NCBI GenBank assembly: GCA_004144595.1 | Contig: SEEM01000017.1 | Coordinates: 1 to 63,248, forward strand | DNA: 63,248 bases | Reading direction: 5' to 3' | Source: Hyphomicrobiales bacterium | Lineage (GTDB): Bacteria; Pseudomonadota; Alphaproteobacteria; Rhizobiales; Beijerinckiaceae | Shown: in pieces, positions 18,308 to 26,420 of the stretch | How the letters are laid out: the number at the start of each line of letters is the position of its first letter | How positions within the stretch are numbered: position 1 is the first letter of the stretch | The notes under the pieces: generated by a model | Told to the model about the DNA's origin: nothing | The model's database searches: none | The model's input: only the letters and a program-made list of their open reading frames with translations | Translations under genes and position numbers: made by a program

Positions 18308-19435
18308 TCAGCGTGCATCGAAACCGCCTGCGAGCAGCGCAGCAATCCCGGCCGCATCAAGCCCGCCCAGGCCGAGCTTCCAGAGATTCCAGCCGCTCTG
18401 CCAGTAATCGCAGCCATGCATGGCGTTGGTGTAGTTCACGGTCGCGTCCAGCGTCGGTGTCGCGACACCCAGCACCCGCGCCAGCGCAATCGCCGGGACG
18501 AGCTGAGTGGGAACGTCCTCGCTGAGATAGCGGTAGCTCAGATCCGGAGGACTCTTGACCTGCTTGTAGCCGGGCACGGCGTGCACAACCTCATAGAAGC
18601 TGTTGCCCGGAACGCCATAAGACTGCTTCAAGATATCGGCGAAAGTCGTCAGCGGAGCGCCGAGAGCCTTCAATATCTGCTGCCGCTCGGCATCGACCGC
18701 ATCGATGACCCGTGCGATGCTCGGTGTGATCTCGTAGCTATCGTAGATGTAAGGACCGTCCGCCTCGATACGGGCGGCATTCATGATCATCGGAATGGGA
18801 TGGAGCCCCATCGCGGCGCTGGCAAAGCCGGTCTCGACGACATTGGCGTTGGCGATCAGCTGGGGAAAATCCGCGGCGAGCCGCTCCAGCAGCTCCTGGG
18901 TGCGGGAGGCCGGGAAAACGCCGACGGGCAGGACCTTCTTCTTGCTCGCGATGCGCAGCGCATTCGGACCGACATGGCGGCCGCCGAGCGGCATCGCCGA
19001 GGTTTGGGCCACGAGCAGGCCGGGAGCACCAGCCTTCGCCGCGATCCCCGCGACCAGCAACGCTCCACCCAACCCGCCGGGGCAGAGAAGGATGATCTGA
19101 TCGTTGCGCAGGTGTCCGGCGGATGCCGTCAGGATTTCCTCATAAGCCGTCTGCGGCGTCATGAAGATCAGAACCTCCGCAACCTCGACAGCCGCCGAGA
19201 TGTCGCACGCGACCTCGATGCCGGTCACCAGGGTACGCTGCTCGCCGCCGACGACGCTCTTAACCTGACAGTCGACGTCGAGGCCCGGCGCGACGGCGAG
19301 CGCGTCCAGAGCAGCCTTGCGCGCCGTCTGCTCCGCCACGATGACGCGATTGCCGGCCAGGCGAAGCTCCGCCGCAAGCGCGAGCGCATGGTCTGTCGCG
19401 CCGATGACGGCATAGGTTCTGGCTGCTTGTGTCAT
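18308..19435 (-). CDS. NAD/NADP octopine/nopaline dehydrogenase family protein
   Basis: Opine dehydrogenase-family enzyme of 375 residues. The N-terminal nucleotide-binding domain (about 8-185) runs from YAVIGATDHALALAAELRLAG to GGALLVAGIAAKAGAP. The C-terminal all-helical domain (about 190-370) has the family marks GLHPIPMIMNAARIE and FYEVVHAVPGYK, with the catalytic His in the former. Such enzymes join an amino acid and a keto acid reductively, or run in reverse to split the opine. Its association with oxidases, a peptide-type importer and a LysR gene argues for catabolism or interconversion here. The first glycine motif, GATDHA, is looser than the standard GxGxxG/A, which may alter cofactor affinity. 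Confidence 0.88.
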   Translation of the reverse strand: MTQAARTYAVIGATDHALALAAELRLAGNRVIVAEQTARKAALDALAVAPGLDVDCQVKSVVGGEQRTLVTGIEVACDISAAVEVAEVLIFMTPQTAYEEILTASAGHLRNDQIILLCPGGLGGALLVAGIAAKAGAPGLLVAQTSAMPLGGRHVGPNALRIASKKKVLPVGVFPASRTQELLERLAADFPQLIANANVVETGFASAAMGLHPIPMIMNAARIEADGPYIYDSYEITPSIARVIDAVDAERQQILKALGAPLTTFADILKQSYGVPGNSFYEVVHAVPGYKQVKSPPDLSYRYLSEDVPTQLVPAIALARVLGVATPTLDATVNYTNAMHGCDYWQSGWNLWKLGLGGLDAAGIAALLAGGFDAR

Positions 19436-20054
19436 GGAGAAGTCCTAGGAATTGAAGAGTACAGTGAGCAGGCTCGGACCTGCTTGAAGCCGACAGGCCC
19501 TTCAACGAACAAAGTTCGTCGATCCGGCGAAATCATGCGAATTCGCTTCGCATCAGGCGTAATCAAAATAATAAATCACCAAAATGACCATCAATCCGGC
19601 GAAATCTTACCATCCCGGAGTATCCGAATGCGCAGTTGTTCGGATTCAACAGCTACCCTGTATACGATCAGGTAATTCATGCTTCAGCGTCAAATTCCAA
19701 TTTTACTCCCCGATATTCCAATAAGTTATATACGGAAGCGCTTGATAGTCCTGGAATTCAGGCGATCTGCCTGCGTTGAATCGGCAACTGAAAATTTGTC
19801 TCTTGGTCGACAAGAGCGCGCGATGCCGTCGCAATCGGAGGCTGCGCGGCTGTCGATCCGGCCAAGCTGAATTGCGACGAGCCGCTGCTGCCTGCCAGAG
19901 CCAAGCGAAACCGATTGGGTTCGGTCAGCATGACGCCGGGGATAGTGAGGCTGACGATGACGTCTGGCGCCCGGGGCGTGCGGCGGACGCTGAGTAACCC
20001 CGAGAGCGCTAGAGCAATCGCAAACTCGTTCTCCGCAGGCACGGGGCCAGCGTT
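19436..20054. other. AT-rich intergenic region with repeats upstream of the opine dehydrogenase
   Basis: About 620 bp without a convincing gene, much richer in A+T than its surroundings between about 19500 and 19760. It holds a 13-bp direct repeat ATCCGGCGAAATC (19522-19534 and 19594-19606), the inverted repeat ACGAAC-AAA-GTTCGT (19505-19519), ATGCGAA-TTCGC-TTCGCAT (19535-19553), and a third LysR-box-like site at 19714. It probably contains the promoter and leader of the opine dehydrogenase gene. The short reading frames here have no codon bias or recognisable motif. Confidence 0.5.
19714..19729. promoter_or_regulatory. Putative LysR operator, copy 3
   Basis: TATTCC-AATA-AGTTAT differs from copies 1 and 2 at one of the twelve shared bases and keeps the T-N11-A pattern. 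It is about 280 bp upstream of the opine dehydrogenase start, farther than the other two, so its role is less certain. Confidence 0.4.
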
Positions 20055-20090
20055 CCAGAAGGCAGGCGCCAAAGGGCACCTGCCTTCTGG
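20055..20090 (-). terminator. Strong hairpin after the PotD-like gene
   Basis: A perfect 12-bp inverted repeat, CCAGAAGGCAGG (20055-20066) and CCTGCCTTCTGG (20079-20090), with an inner GCC/GGC extension in the 12-nt loop. It begins 8 bp beyond the PotD-like stop codon on the - strand. There is no clear U tract, so it may act as a processing or 3'-protecting hairpin as well as a terminator. Confidence 0.65.
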
Positions 20091-20097
20091 AGCTAGA

Positions 20098-21150
20098 CTA
20101 ACGGCGCAGGCGCGTCCAAACGCCGTCGCGGATTTCACGGGCCTTGAGCGAGCAGTCCTTGACCGGCCGGAACCTTGTCTTCAGGTCTTCGGGCGGGTTG
20201 ATGGCCGGATTGTCACGAAGATCTGCGCGCAGCAGTTCCTCGGCCCCTTTGATCGCGTTGTTGTAGCCGCTGAAGTTCGAGGCTTCGGCAGCGTTTTTAG
20301 GCGCCATCATCCAGTTGAGGAAGATCTTCGCGTTCTCGGGGTTCGACGCACCCTTGGGAACGGCGAAGTTGTCGCCCCAAAGATTCATGCCCTCCGTCGG
20401 ATAGACGAAGACGGCGGTGGCGAGCTTGGCGCGCGAGCGATGCGAGGCTCCGTTCCACTGCTGGTGCATGATGACCTCACCGGCCGCGACGCGATCGATC
20501 GTGCCCGTCGAGGAATAGATCTTCACGCTCGGCTTCTGCTTTTCCAGCAGCGTCAGGATCTTCTGGCCATCGGCCGGGTTCTCGCTGCAGGTGTCGAGGC
20601 CGAGATAGAGGGCAGCTGCGCTATAGACCTCGCCCTGGTCGTTGAGGACGGCGATCTGCCCCGCGACCTCCGGCCGTGGTTCGAAGAACTCCTTCCAGCT
20701 CTCGGTCAGCTTGCCGCCGGGCACCTTCGCGGAATCATAGGTGAAGCCCGTCGATCCCCACAGATAGGGCACGGAGTATTCGCGGCCGGGGTCGGTCGCA
20801 GGCTTGTCGTGGGGCGCGGCGACATTGGCGAAATTCGGCATCTTCGCGGCATCGACCTTCAGCAGCAGGTCGGACTTGATCATGGTGCCGAGGATCGAGT
20901 TGCTGGGCACGACGATGTCGTAGCCGCCGCCGCCGGCCTGCAGCTTGGCCAGCATCGTGTCGTTGCTGTCATAGACGTCCAGGCTGACCTTGATCCCGGT
21001 TTCGGCCTCGAAGCGCTTGATCAGATCGGGCGGGACGTAGTTGGCCCAGCTGTAAAGCAGAAGCTGCTTGGACTGGGCGAGCACGGCGCTGGGCGTCGCG
21101 GCGATCACGAGGGCCGCGAGCGCGGCGCGTAGTCGGTTGGGTCTGGTCAT
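20098..21150 (-). CDS. Polyamine ABC transporter substrate-binding protein (PotD type)
   Basis: Periplasmic receptor of 350 residues. Signal peptide MTRPNRLRAALAALVIAATP to about residue 25, then the PotD/PotF signature LLLYSWANYVPPDLIKRFEA and the VPSNSILGTMIKSDLLLKVD strand. It is the last gene of a six-gene - strand operon with its own ATPase and two permeases; its start overlaps the upstream permease stop by 4 bp. Spermidine, putrescine or a related diamine is the likely ligand, in agreement with the PuuB-like oxidase in the same operon. A strong hairpin follows the stop. Confidence 0.93.
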   Translation of the reverse strand: MTRPNRLRAALAALVIAATPSAVLAQSKQLLLYSWANYVPPDLIKRFEAETGIKVSLDVYDSNDTMLAKLQAGGGGYDIVVPSNSILGTMIKSDLLLKVDAAKMPNFANVAAPHDKPATDPGREYSVPYLWGSTGFTYDSAKVPGGKLTESWKEFFEPRPEVAGQIAVLNDQGEVYSAAALYLGLDTCSENPADGQKILTLLEKQKPSVKIYSSTGTIDRVAAGEVIMHQQWNGASHRSRAKLATAVFVYPTEGMNLWGDNFAVPKGASNPENAKIFLNWMMAPKNAAEASNFSGYNNAIKGAEELLRADLRDNPAINPPEDLKTRFRPVKDCSLKAREIRDGVWTRLRR

Positions 21151-21965
21151 GGAATCTGGTCTCCCCTGTTGTGGTTGGCAGGCGTGGTTCCCATCCGGAA
21201 GACGATGGCGACGACCGCGACCGATGCCAGAAGCAGGATCGTGGACAGCGCATTGACCTCCGGCGTGATGCCGGTCCGGATCATTCCGTAGATGTAGACG
21301 GGCAGCGTCGTGGCGCCGGGGCCGGCGACGAAATAGGTGATGACGAAATCCCCCAGCGAGCTGATGAAGGCCAGAAGGGCCCCGGCGAATATGCCGGGCG
21401 CCAGCAAGGGCAGCTCGATCCGCCAGAACCTGCGCCAGGCCGGCGCATAGAGATCGCTTGCCGCCTCGCCCAATGCGGGGTCGAGCGCCGCCAGTCGCGA
21501 GCGGATCGGGTAATAGGCGAAGGGGATGCAGAAGACCGTGTGTGCCAGCACGACCGACAGAAGCCCCAGCTTGATGCCCGCTAGCACGAAGAGCAGCAGC
21601 AGCGCGACGGCAGTGACGATTTCCGGAATGAGCAGCGGCAGGCCGAGAAGCCCCTCTATCGCGCCGCGGAAACGACGGCCCGAGCGGACGATGCCGAGCG
21701 CGGCCGATGTCGCAGCGGCCGTGGCAAGAATGGTCGCGACGGCCGCCACGATCAGGGAATTGCCGATGGCGACGAGCATGGTGCCGTTGCCCAGCGCCTT
21801 GGCGTACCAGTTCAGGCTGAAGCCGGTCCAGATTGTCGTCATGTCGCTCTCGTTGAACGACAGAATGACGAGCACGATGATCGGCACGTAGAGGAAGAGC
21901 ATGGCCGCTGCCGCGACAATCGCGGTGCCGGGCAGGCGCAGAGGGTGCCGCTCCTCGCTCATCAT
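21147..21965 (-). CDS. Polyamine ABC transporter permease, PotC type
   Basis: Inner-membrane permease of 272 residues with six hydrophobic helices. PotC marks include LYVPIIVLVILSFNESDMTTIWTGFSLNWY (N-terminal, read in pieces as VPIIVLVILSFNES and WTGFSLNWY) and the EAA loop EAASDLYAPAWRRFWRIELP near residue 160. It pairs with the PotB-type protein upstream; both junctions are 4-bp ATGA overlaps. It forms the second half of the membrane channel of the importer. Confidence 0.92.
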   Translation of the reverse strand: MMSEERHPLRLPGTAIVAAAAMLFLYVPIIVLVILSFNESDMTTIWTGFSLNWYAKALGNGTMLVAIGNSLIVAAVATILATAAATSAALGIVRSGRRFRGAIEGLLGLPLLIPEIVTAVALLLLFVLAGIKLGLLSVVLAHTVFCIPFAYYPIRSRLAALDPALGEAASDLYAPAWRRFWRIELPLLAPGIFAGALLAFISSLGDFVITYFVAGPGATTLPVYIYGMIRTGITPEVNALSTILLLASVAVVAIVFRMGTTPANHNRGDQIP

Positions 21966-22843
21966 GCGGTGCGCCCCTGCCGCTTGACGCCGGCCAGCAG
22001 GGCCATGGACACGAGGAGAACCAGCACCAGAACCAGCGCCAGCGCGGCTCCGAACGGCCAGTTGCGCGATGCGCCGAATTGCGCCTGAATGAGGTTGCCG
22101 ATCATCAGCGACTTGCCGCCGCCCAGCAGTTCAGGGCTGACATAGGCCCCCAGGCACGGCACGAAGACGAGGATGGCGCCTGCCGCGACGCCCGGTGCCG
22201 CCAGCGGCAGGACGACGCGAGACAGCACGCGCCAACGATTGGCACCAAGATCGAAGGCCGCCTCGATCAGCCGCCGGTCGATCCGCTCCAGCGCGACATA
22301 GATCGGCAGGATCATGAAAGGCAGGAAGGAGTAGGTCAGCCCGATCCCGGTCGCCAGCGGCGTGTAGAGCACGTCGAGCGGTGGCGAGAGCAGGCCGGTT
22401 GCGGCCAGCGCGCCGTCGAGCGGCCCGCCATTGCGCAGGATCAGGATCCAGGCGAAATTCCGCACCAGCAGGTTCGTCCAGAACGGGACGGTTACCAGGA
22501 ACAGCATCAGCGCTGCGCGGCGTTGCGGCAGGCTCGCCATGTAGAGCGCCGTCGGAATGCCCAGCGCCAGCGTGATCGCCGTGGTGATGGCCGCGAGCCG
22601 GAACGAGCGCAGGATGATGGTGACATAGTCGGCGTTGAAGGCGATCTGCCCTGCGAGATCGCGCTCGAACACGAGCTTCTCGTAAGCGGCCATCGTATGC
22701 CGGCCCCAGGAGACGCCGCCGAACGCGCCTCGTTCCAGCGTCGAGACGTAGACCATCAGGCCGACCGGCACGAGCATGAACACGATCAGGAAGAGCGCGG
22801 CCGGCGCTGCCAGATAGCCCGACGAGTTCCGCATCGCGCTCAT
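21962..22843 (-). CDS. Polyamine ABC transporter permease, PotB type
   Basis: Inner-membrane permease of 293 residues. It has FWTNLLVRNFAWILILRNGGPL, read as NLLVRNFAWILILRNGGP, a motif characteristic of PotB/PotH, and the EAA loop EAAFDLGANRWRVLSRVVLP near residue 190. GGGKSLMIGNLIQAQFGASRNWP (as GGGKSLMIGNLI) is also typical. Overlapping starts and stops tie it to the ATPase before and PotC after it. Confidence 0.92.
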   Translation of the reverse strand: MSAMRNSSGYLAAPAALFLIVFMLVPVGLMVYVSTLERGAFGGVSWGRHTMAAYEKLVFERDLAGQIAFNADYVTIILRSFRLAAITTAITLALGIPTALYMASLPQRRAALMLFLVTVPFWTNLLVRNFAWILILRNGGPLDGALAATGLLSPPLDVLYTPLATGIGLTYSFLPFMILPIYVALERIDRRLIEAAFDLGANRWRVLSRVVLPLAAPGVAAGAILVFVPCLGAYVSPELLGGGKSLMIGNLIQAQFGASRNWPFGAALALVLVLVLLVSMALLAGVKRQGRTA

Positions 22844-23934
22844 GCCGGAAAGACCCGTACCGCATCCGGCGGAACGGCGAACCCGGCCGTACTGCCGATC
22901 AGCCCCGCAGCCGCGACGCTGCCCGGCAGGCGCGCCCTGAGGGCACCGCCGCCCGCCAGCGCCGCATGGAGGACGAGGTCGCTCCCGCGATAGACTGCGG
23001 TCTCGACCACGCCGCGCAGCTTCCCGGGCTCCGTCTCTCCAAGCGTGACACGCTCGGGCCGGACCACGAGAACCGCCTTCGCCCCCTCGGCCAGACCCTC
23101 TGCCTGGGCGACGGGCAGGAGAACCTCCCCGGCGCCGATCGCGAAGCGCCCGCCCGCGCCGGTGCGTTCTACGCAGGTCGCGGTCCAGAAATTCGCCTCG
23201 CCGATGAATTCGGCGACGAAAAGACCCGCCGGTCGATCATAGAGATCCGCAGGCGAGCCGACCTGCATGACCACGCCGTCGCGCATCACCGCCAGCCGGT
23301 CCGACATGGCGAGCGCCTCTTCCTGGTCATGCGTCACGAAGACGAATGTGATTCCCGTCTCGGTCTGCAGTCGCTTGAGCTCTATCTGCATCTCCCGCCT
23401 GAGCTTGAGGTCGAGGGCCGAGAGCGGTTCGTCGAGCAGCAGGACCTTGGGCGCCGGAGCCAGCGCACGCGCCAGTGCGACGCGCTGCTGCTGCCCGCCC
23501 GACAGTTGGGCCGGCTTCCGCTCGCCCATGCCGTCGAGCCGGACGAGACGCAGCATCTCCTCGACCCGCGCCCGGACGGTCGCGCGCGGCTGCCCCAACA
23601 TTTCGAGCCCGAAGCCGATATTGGCGGCTACGCTCATATGCGGAAACAGCGCGTAGCTCTGGAACACCGTATTGACCGGCCGCAGATTGGGGGGCGAGTG
23701 GCCCAGCGGCTTCCCGTCCAGGCTGATCTGCCCGGCATCGGGCATGCCGAACCCGGCGATGAGCCGCAGCAGCGTGGTCTTGCCGCAGCCGGACGGGCCC
23801 AGCAGCGTGAAGAACTCGTTGCGGCGAATATCGAGCGAGACGCCAGCCAGCGCCGGCTGGACCGCGCCGGGGAAGCGCTTGGTGACATCGGCGATGGCGA
23901 CGATGGTATCGGTCGCGACGTGCGCTGCGCTCAT
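22840..23934 (-). CDS. Polyamine ABC transporter ATP-binding protein (PotA type)
   Basis: Cytoplasmic ATPase of 364 residues. Walker A GPSGCGKTTLLR (about residue 45), Q-loop FQSYALFPHM, signature LSGGQQQRVALARAL, Walker B VLLLDEPLSALD, and the switch His in FVFVTHDQEEAL are all intact. A C-terminal TOBE domain (about 285-364) is present, as expected of the PotA/FbpC group. It energises the PotB/PotC-type channel encoded directly downstream and overlaps both neighbours by 4 bp. Confidence 0.95.
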   Translation of the reverse strand: MSAAHVATDTIVAIADVTKRFPGAVQPALAGVSLDIRRNEFFTLLGPSGCGKTTLLRLIAGFGMPDAGQISLDGKPLGHSPPNLRPVNTVFQSYALFPHMSVAANIGFGLEMLGQPRATVRARVEEMLRLVRLDGMGERKPAQLSGGQQQRVALARALAPAPKVLLLDEPLSALDLKLRREMQIELKRLQTETGITFVFVTHDQEEALAMSDRLAVMRDGVVMQVGSPADLYDRPAGLFVAEFIGEANFWTATCVERTGAGGRFAIGAGEVLLPVAQAEGLAEGAKAVLVVRPERVTLGETEPGKLRGVVETAVYRGSDLVLHAALAGGGALRARLPGSVAAAGLIGSTAGFAVPPDAVRVFPA

Positions 23935-25241
23935 TGTCGATATCCTGGCCGATGTCCTGCCTTGCGGATGCGGGGCCGCTTCAGCCGATCCTCGACCTGA
24001 TGACGCCAGTAGATCAGCTGGAATGCGGCTCGGCCGAAGCTGCCGCCCGCGAAAGGCAGCCCGAAAGGCGCGAAACGGCGGTGGCGGTCGTCCCCTTCGG
24101 CGATGGCCGAGGCGATCAACTCACCAGCCATCGTCGTGTTGACGAGCCCGAGACCCCCGAAGCAGGCGGCGGCCCAGAGGCCATCCGCGAGGGGGCCGAT
24201 CACGGGCATCCTGTGCCGCGCTATCGGCATCAGCCCGGACCAGCCACGTTCGATCTCGAGGTCCGCAAGTTGCGGATATATCCGCGCGATGTCCCGTTTC
24301 AGCAAGCGGCGCAACGTCTCGGGCGAAGCGTCGAAGGCGCTGGCCCTGCCGCCCCAGAGCAGCCGGCCATCGGGCAGGACGCGGTAATAGTCGGTTGCTA
24401 CGCGGGTATCGGAGACGGCCGCATTCGTGCGGATGGCGTCGCGAAGCCGCTCCGGTGCAGGCTCCGTCGTGACGACAAAGGAGGCGACTGGAACCGTGGC
24501 GAGCCCGAGTCTGGCGTGGAGCATTCCAAGATGGGCACCGCCCGCCAGCACGACATGGCGTGCCGTTACTGACCCGGAGCGCGTGACGACCTTTCGGGAA
24601 GCGCCGATGGCCTCGATCGCGGTGACCTGCGCCCGCTCGTGGAGCTCCGCACCCAGCGATGCAGCCGCATGTGCCATGCCGCGCGCGAGATTGAGCGGAT
24701 GGACCTGCAGGGACGAAGGATTCAGAAAGCCGTCGGCATAAGCCTCGGTGACCAGAAGCTCACGAAGCTCTTCCGCCGGCAGATGGACGAGACCGGCCCC
24801 GAGCTGCTCGTTCATCCATTGGACATGGTCGCGCAGTGTGTCCGGCTGCCACGCGATGCGGCAGCGCATCGCCCCGGCGCCCTGCAGCGTCGGCGGCCCA
24901 AGCGCCTCGGCGCGGCGCTTGACCAGCGCCAGCGCTTCGACGCTCAGGCGCCAAAGCGCGGAGGCGTCGGAGAGGCCGTGGCGCGCGGCCAGTTCGCGCA
25001 TCGACAGCGGATAACCCGCGCTGGCGAAACCGCCATTGCGGCCCGAGGCGCCCCAGCCGAACCGGTTGGCTTCAAGCAGCACGACGGCGTGTCCGCGCTC
25101 GGCCAGGCCCAGCGCGGCCGCCAGCCCGGCAAGCCCACCGCCGATCACGCAGGTCTCGGTCTCACGATCTCCTTCGAGTTCGGGCCACCGGGCATCGTCG
25201 GTCCGAGTCGCAGCATAATGGGTGTCCGGATAGGGCTGCAC
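23931..25241 (-). CDS. FAD-binding oxidoreductase, gamma-glutamylputrescine oxidase (PuuB)-like
   Basis: DAO-superfamily flavoprotein of 436 residues. The start is taken as GTG 25241, 3 nt beyond the stop of the upstream IclR gene (TGAGCGTG), because the sequence MQPYPDTHYAATR matches the PuuB-type N-terminus; the open frame to 25430 lies inside the IclR gene. The FAD fold is CVIGGGLAGLAAALGLAERG with LLEANRFGWGASGRNGGFAS, a strong PuuB/ordL signature. The C-terminal segment has WSGLMPIARHRMPVIGPL and CFGGLGLVNTTMAGELIA. It would oxidise an imported polyamine or its glutamyl derivative to the aldehyde. Confidence 0.87.
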   Translation of the reverse strand: MQPYPDTHYAATRTDDARWPELEGDRETETCVIGGGLAGLAAALGLAERGHAVVLLEANRFGWGASGRNGGFASAGYPLSMRELAARHGLSDASALWRLSVEALALVKRRAEALGPPTLQGAGAMRCRIAWQPDTLRDHVQWMNEQLGAGLVHLPAEELRELLVTEAYADGFLNPSSLQVHPLNLARGMAHAAASLGAELHERAQVTAIEAIGASRKVVTRSGSVTARHVVLAGGAHLGMLHARLGLATVPVASFVVTTEPAPERLRDAIRTNAAVSDTRVATDYYRVLPDGRLLWGGRASAFDASPETLRRLLKRDIARIYPQLADLEIERGWSGLMPIARHRMPVIGPLADGLWAAACFGGLGLVNTTMAGELIASAIAEGDDRHRRFAPFGLPFAGGSFGRAAFQLIYWRHQVEDRLKRPRIRKAGHRPGYRQ

Positions 25242-25243
25242 GC

Positions 25244-26056
25244 TCAGTAGCCTCCACCGGATATGAGGTGGGCTGCGGCGACGGCCATGGGTGCGTATCG
25301 GGCGCGTACCTCGGTTTCGTCGTGATCGGCGAGCGACATCGCAATGTGGACGGCACCCCGTGGCCGGCCCTGCATGTCGACGACCGCCGCCGCGACGACG
25401 ATCTCGCCCATCAGCGCTTCCTGGACGCAAACGGCAAAACCATCCCGCCGCGCGCGGGCGATCTCGGCCATGACGGCCTCGATATCGGTGATGGTGTGCG
25501 GAGTCAGCGGTGTCCGCGTGCTGTGTTCGACCAGTGTGCGCGCGTCGTCTTCAGGCAGCGACGCCAGCATGGCTCGGCCGCCCGACGAGCAGAATGCCGG
25601 GATGCGCCGCCCGACTACGGTGGCGCCGAAGGCCTCGCGCTGACTTTGAAGGCGAACGACATAAACGATATCGAAGCCGTCCAGCAGGCTCAGATCGACG
25701 CGCTTCTGTGAGGCCTGCCGGAGGTCCGCGAGATAGGGCGTTGCCAGCTCGACCAGCGGATCGGCGCGGAGATAGGCATGCGCCAGCCCGAGCACCCGCC
25801 GCGACAGCCTGAATCGCCGCGTCGCCGGGTCCTTCTCGAGATAGCCGAGGGCATGCAGCGTGAAGGCGAAACGCTGCGCGGCGCTCTTGTCCAGTCCGGT
25901 TTTCGCCGCGATCTCCGTCACCCCGACATCACGCCGCTCATTGCCGACGGCTTCGAGCACGGCAAAGCCGCGCTCCAGCGAGGTCACGAAAAGCGAATTG
26001 TCCTGCGCCGCGATCTCGCGCCTGGTGGGTGGAGATATATCGTGACCGGTTGCCAA
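25244..26056 (-). CDS. IclR family transcriptional regulator
   Basis: IclR-type regulator of 270 residues, first gene of the polyamine operon. The winged helix-turn-helix (about residues 22-85) includes ERGFAVLEAVGNERRDVGVT and KSAAQRFAFTLHALGYLEKD. The effector domain has FCSSGGRAMLASLPEDD and FAVCVQEALMGEIVVAAAVV. It is translationally coupled to the oxidase gene downstream. A 20-bp inverted repeat 54 bp upstream of the start is the obvious autoregulatory site. The ligand may be a polyamine breakdown product. Confidence 0.92.
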   Translation of the reverse strand: MATGHDISPPTRREIAAQDNSLFVTSLERGFAVLEAVGNERRDVGVTEIAAKTGLDKSAAQRFAFTLHALGYLEKDPATRRFRLSRRVLGLAHAYLRADPLVELATPYLADLRQASQKRVDLSLLDGFDIVYVVRLQSQREAFGATVVGRRIPAFCSSGGRAMLASLPEDDARTLVEHSTRTPLTPHTITDIEAVMAEIARARRDGFAVCVQEALMGEIVVAAAVVDMQGRPRGAVHIAMSLADHDETEVRARYAPMAVAAAHLISGGGY

Positions 26057-26109
26057 GCTGCCCGTCCCAATCCAACTTCGCGCAGGCTAGAACGACGATC
26101 GAGCCATTA

Positions 26110-26129
26110 CAATACAATTGACTGTATTG
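26110..26129. promoter_or_regulatory. Inverted repeat, putative IclR operator
   Basis: CAATACA-ATTGAC-TGTATTG: perfect 7-bp arms around a 6-bp spacer. It lies 54-73 bp upstream of the IclR start, in the only non-coding stretch ahead of the six-gene operon. IclR proteins bind palindromes of about this size near their own promoters. Confidence 0.55.
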
Positions 26130-26420
26130 CCAGGCGATACCAATAGGGGCGGGTTGTCAAAATTCACCGAGGTTTCGCATCTCGATCGACTGCTAGGTCG
26201 TTCGGATGACGGCGCTGGCCTCGGGCTGACGCGGCAGCAGCAGCCCGTGATGCCTGACGGTTCCGCTCACTCCACTGGTGCTCCGCCGCGTTACTCCGAC
26301 GTGCGCGTGGCGTGGACGCGAATGCCGATCAGGCGGCGTGGAAAGAGCAGGTGTCGGGCGCTTAACCTATCGTTATCGCTTGGGGTGTTGGGTGTTTCAG
26401 CTCGATAAGGAGGTGCGATC
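26130..26420. other. Intergenic region between IclR operon and GGDEF gene
   Basis: About 290 bp between divergent genes. Apart from the inverted repeat to its left and the ribosome-binding site AAGGAGG (26407-26413) at its right end, I see no gene, strong promoter match or hairpin in it. Confidence 0.5.
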
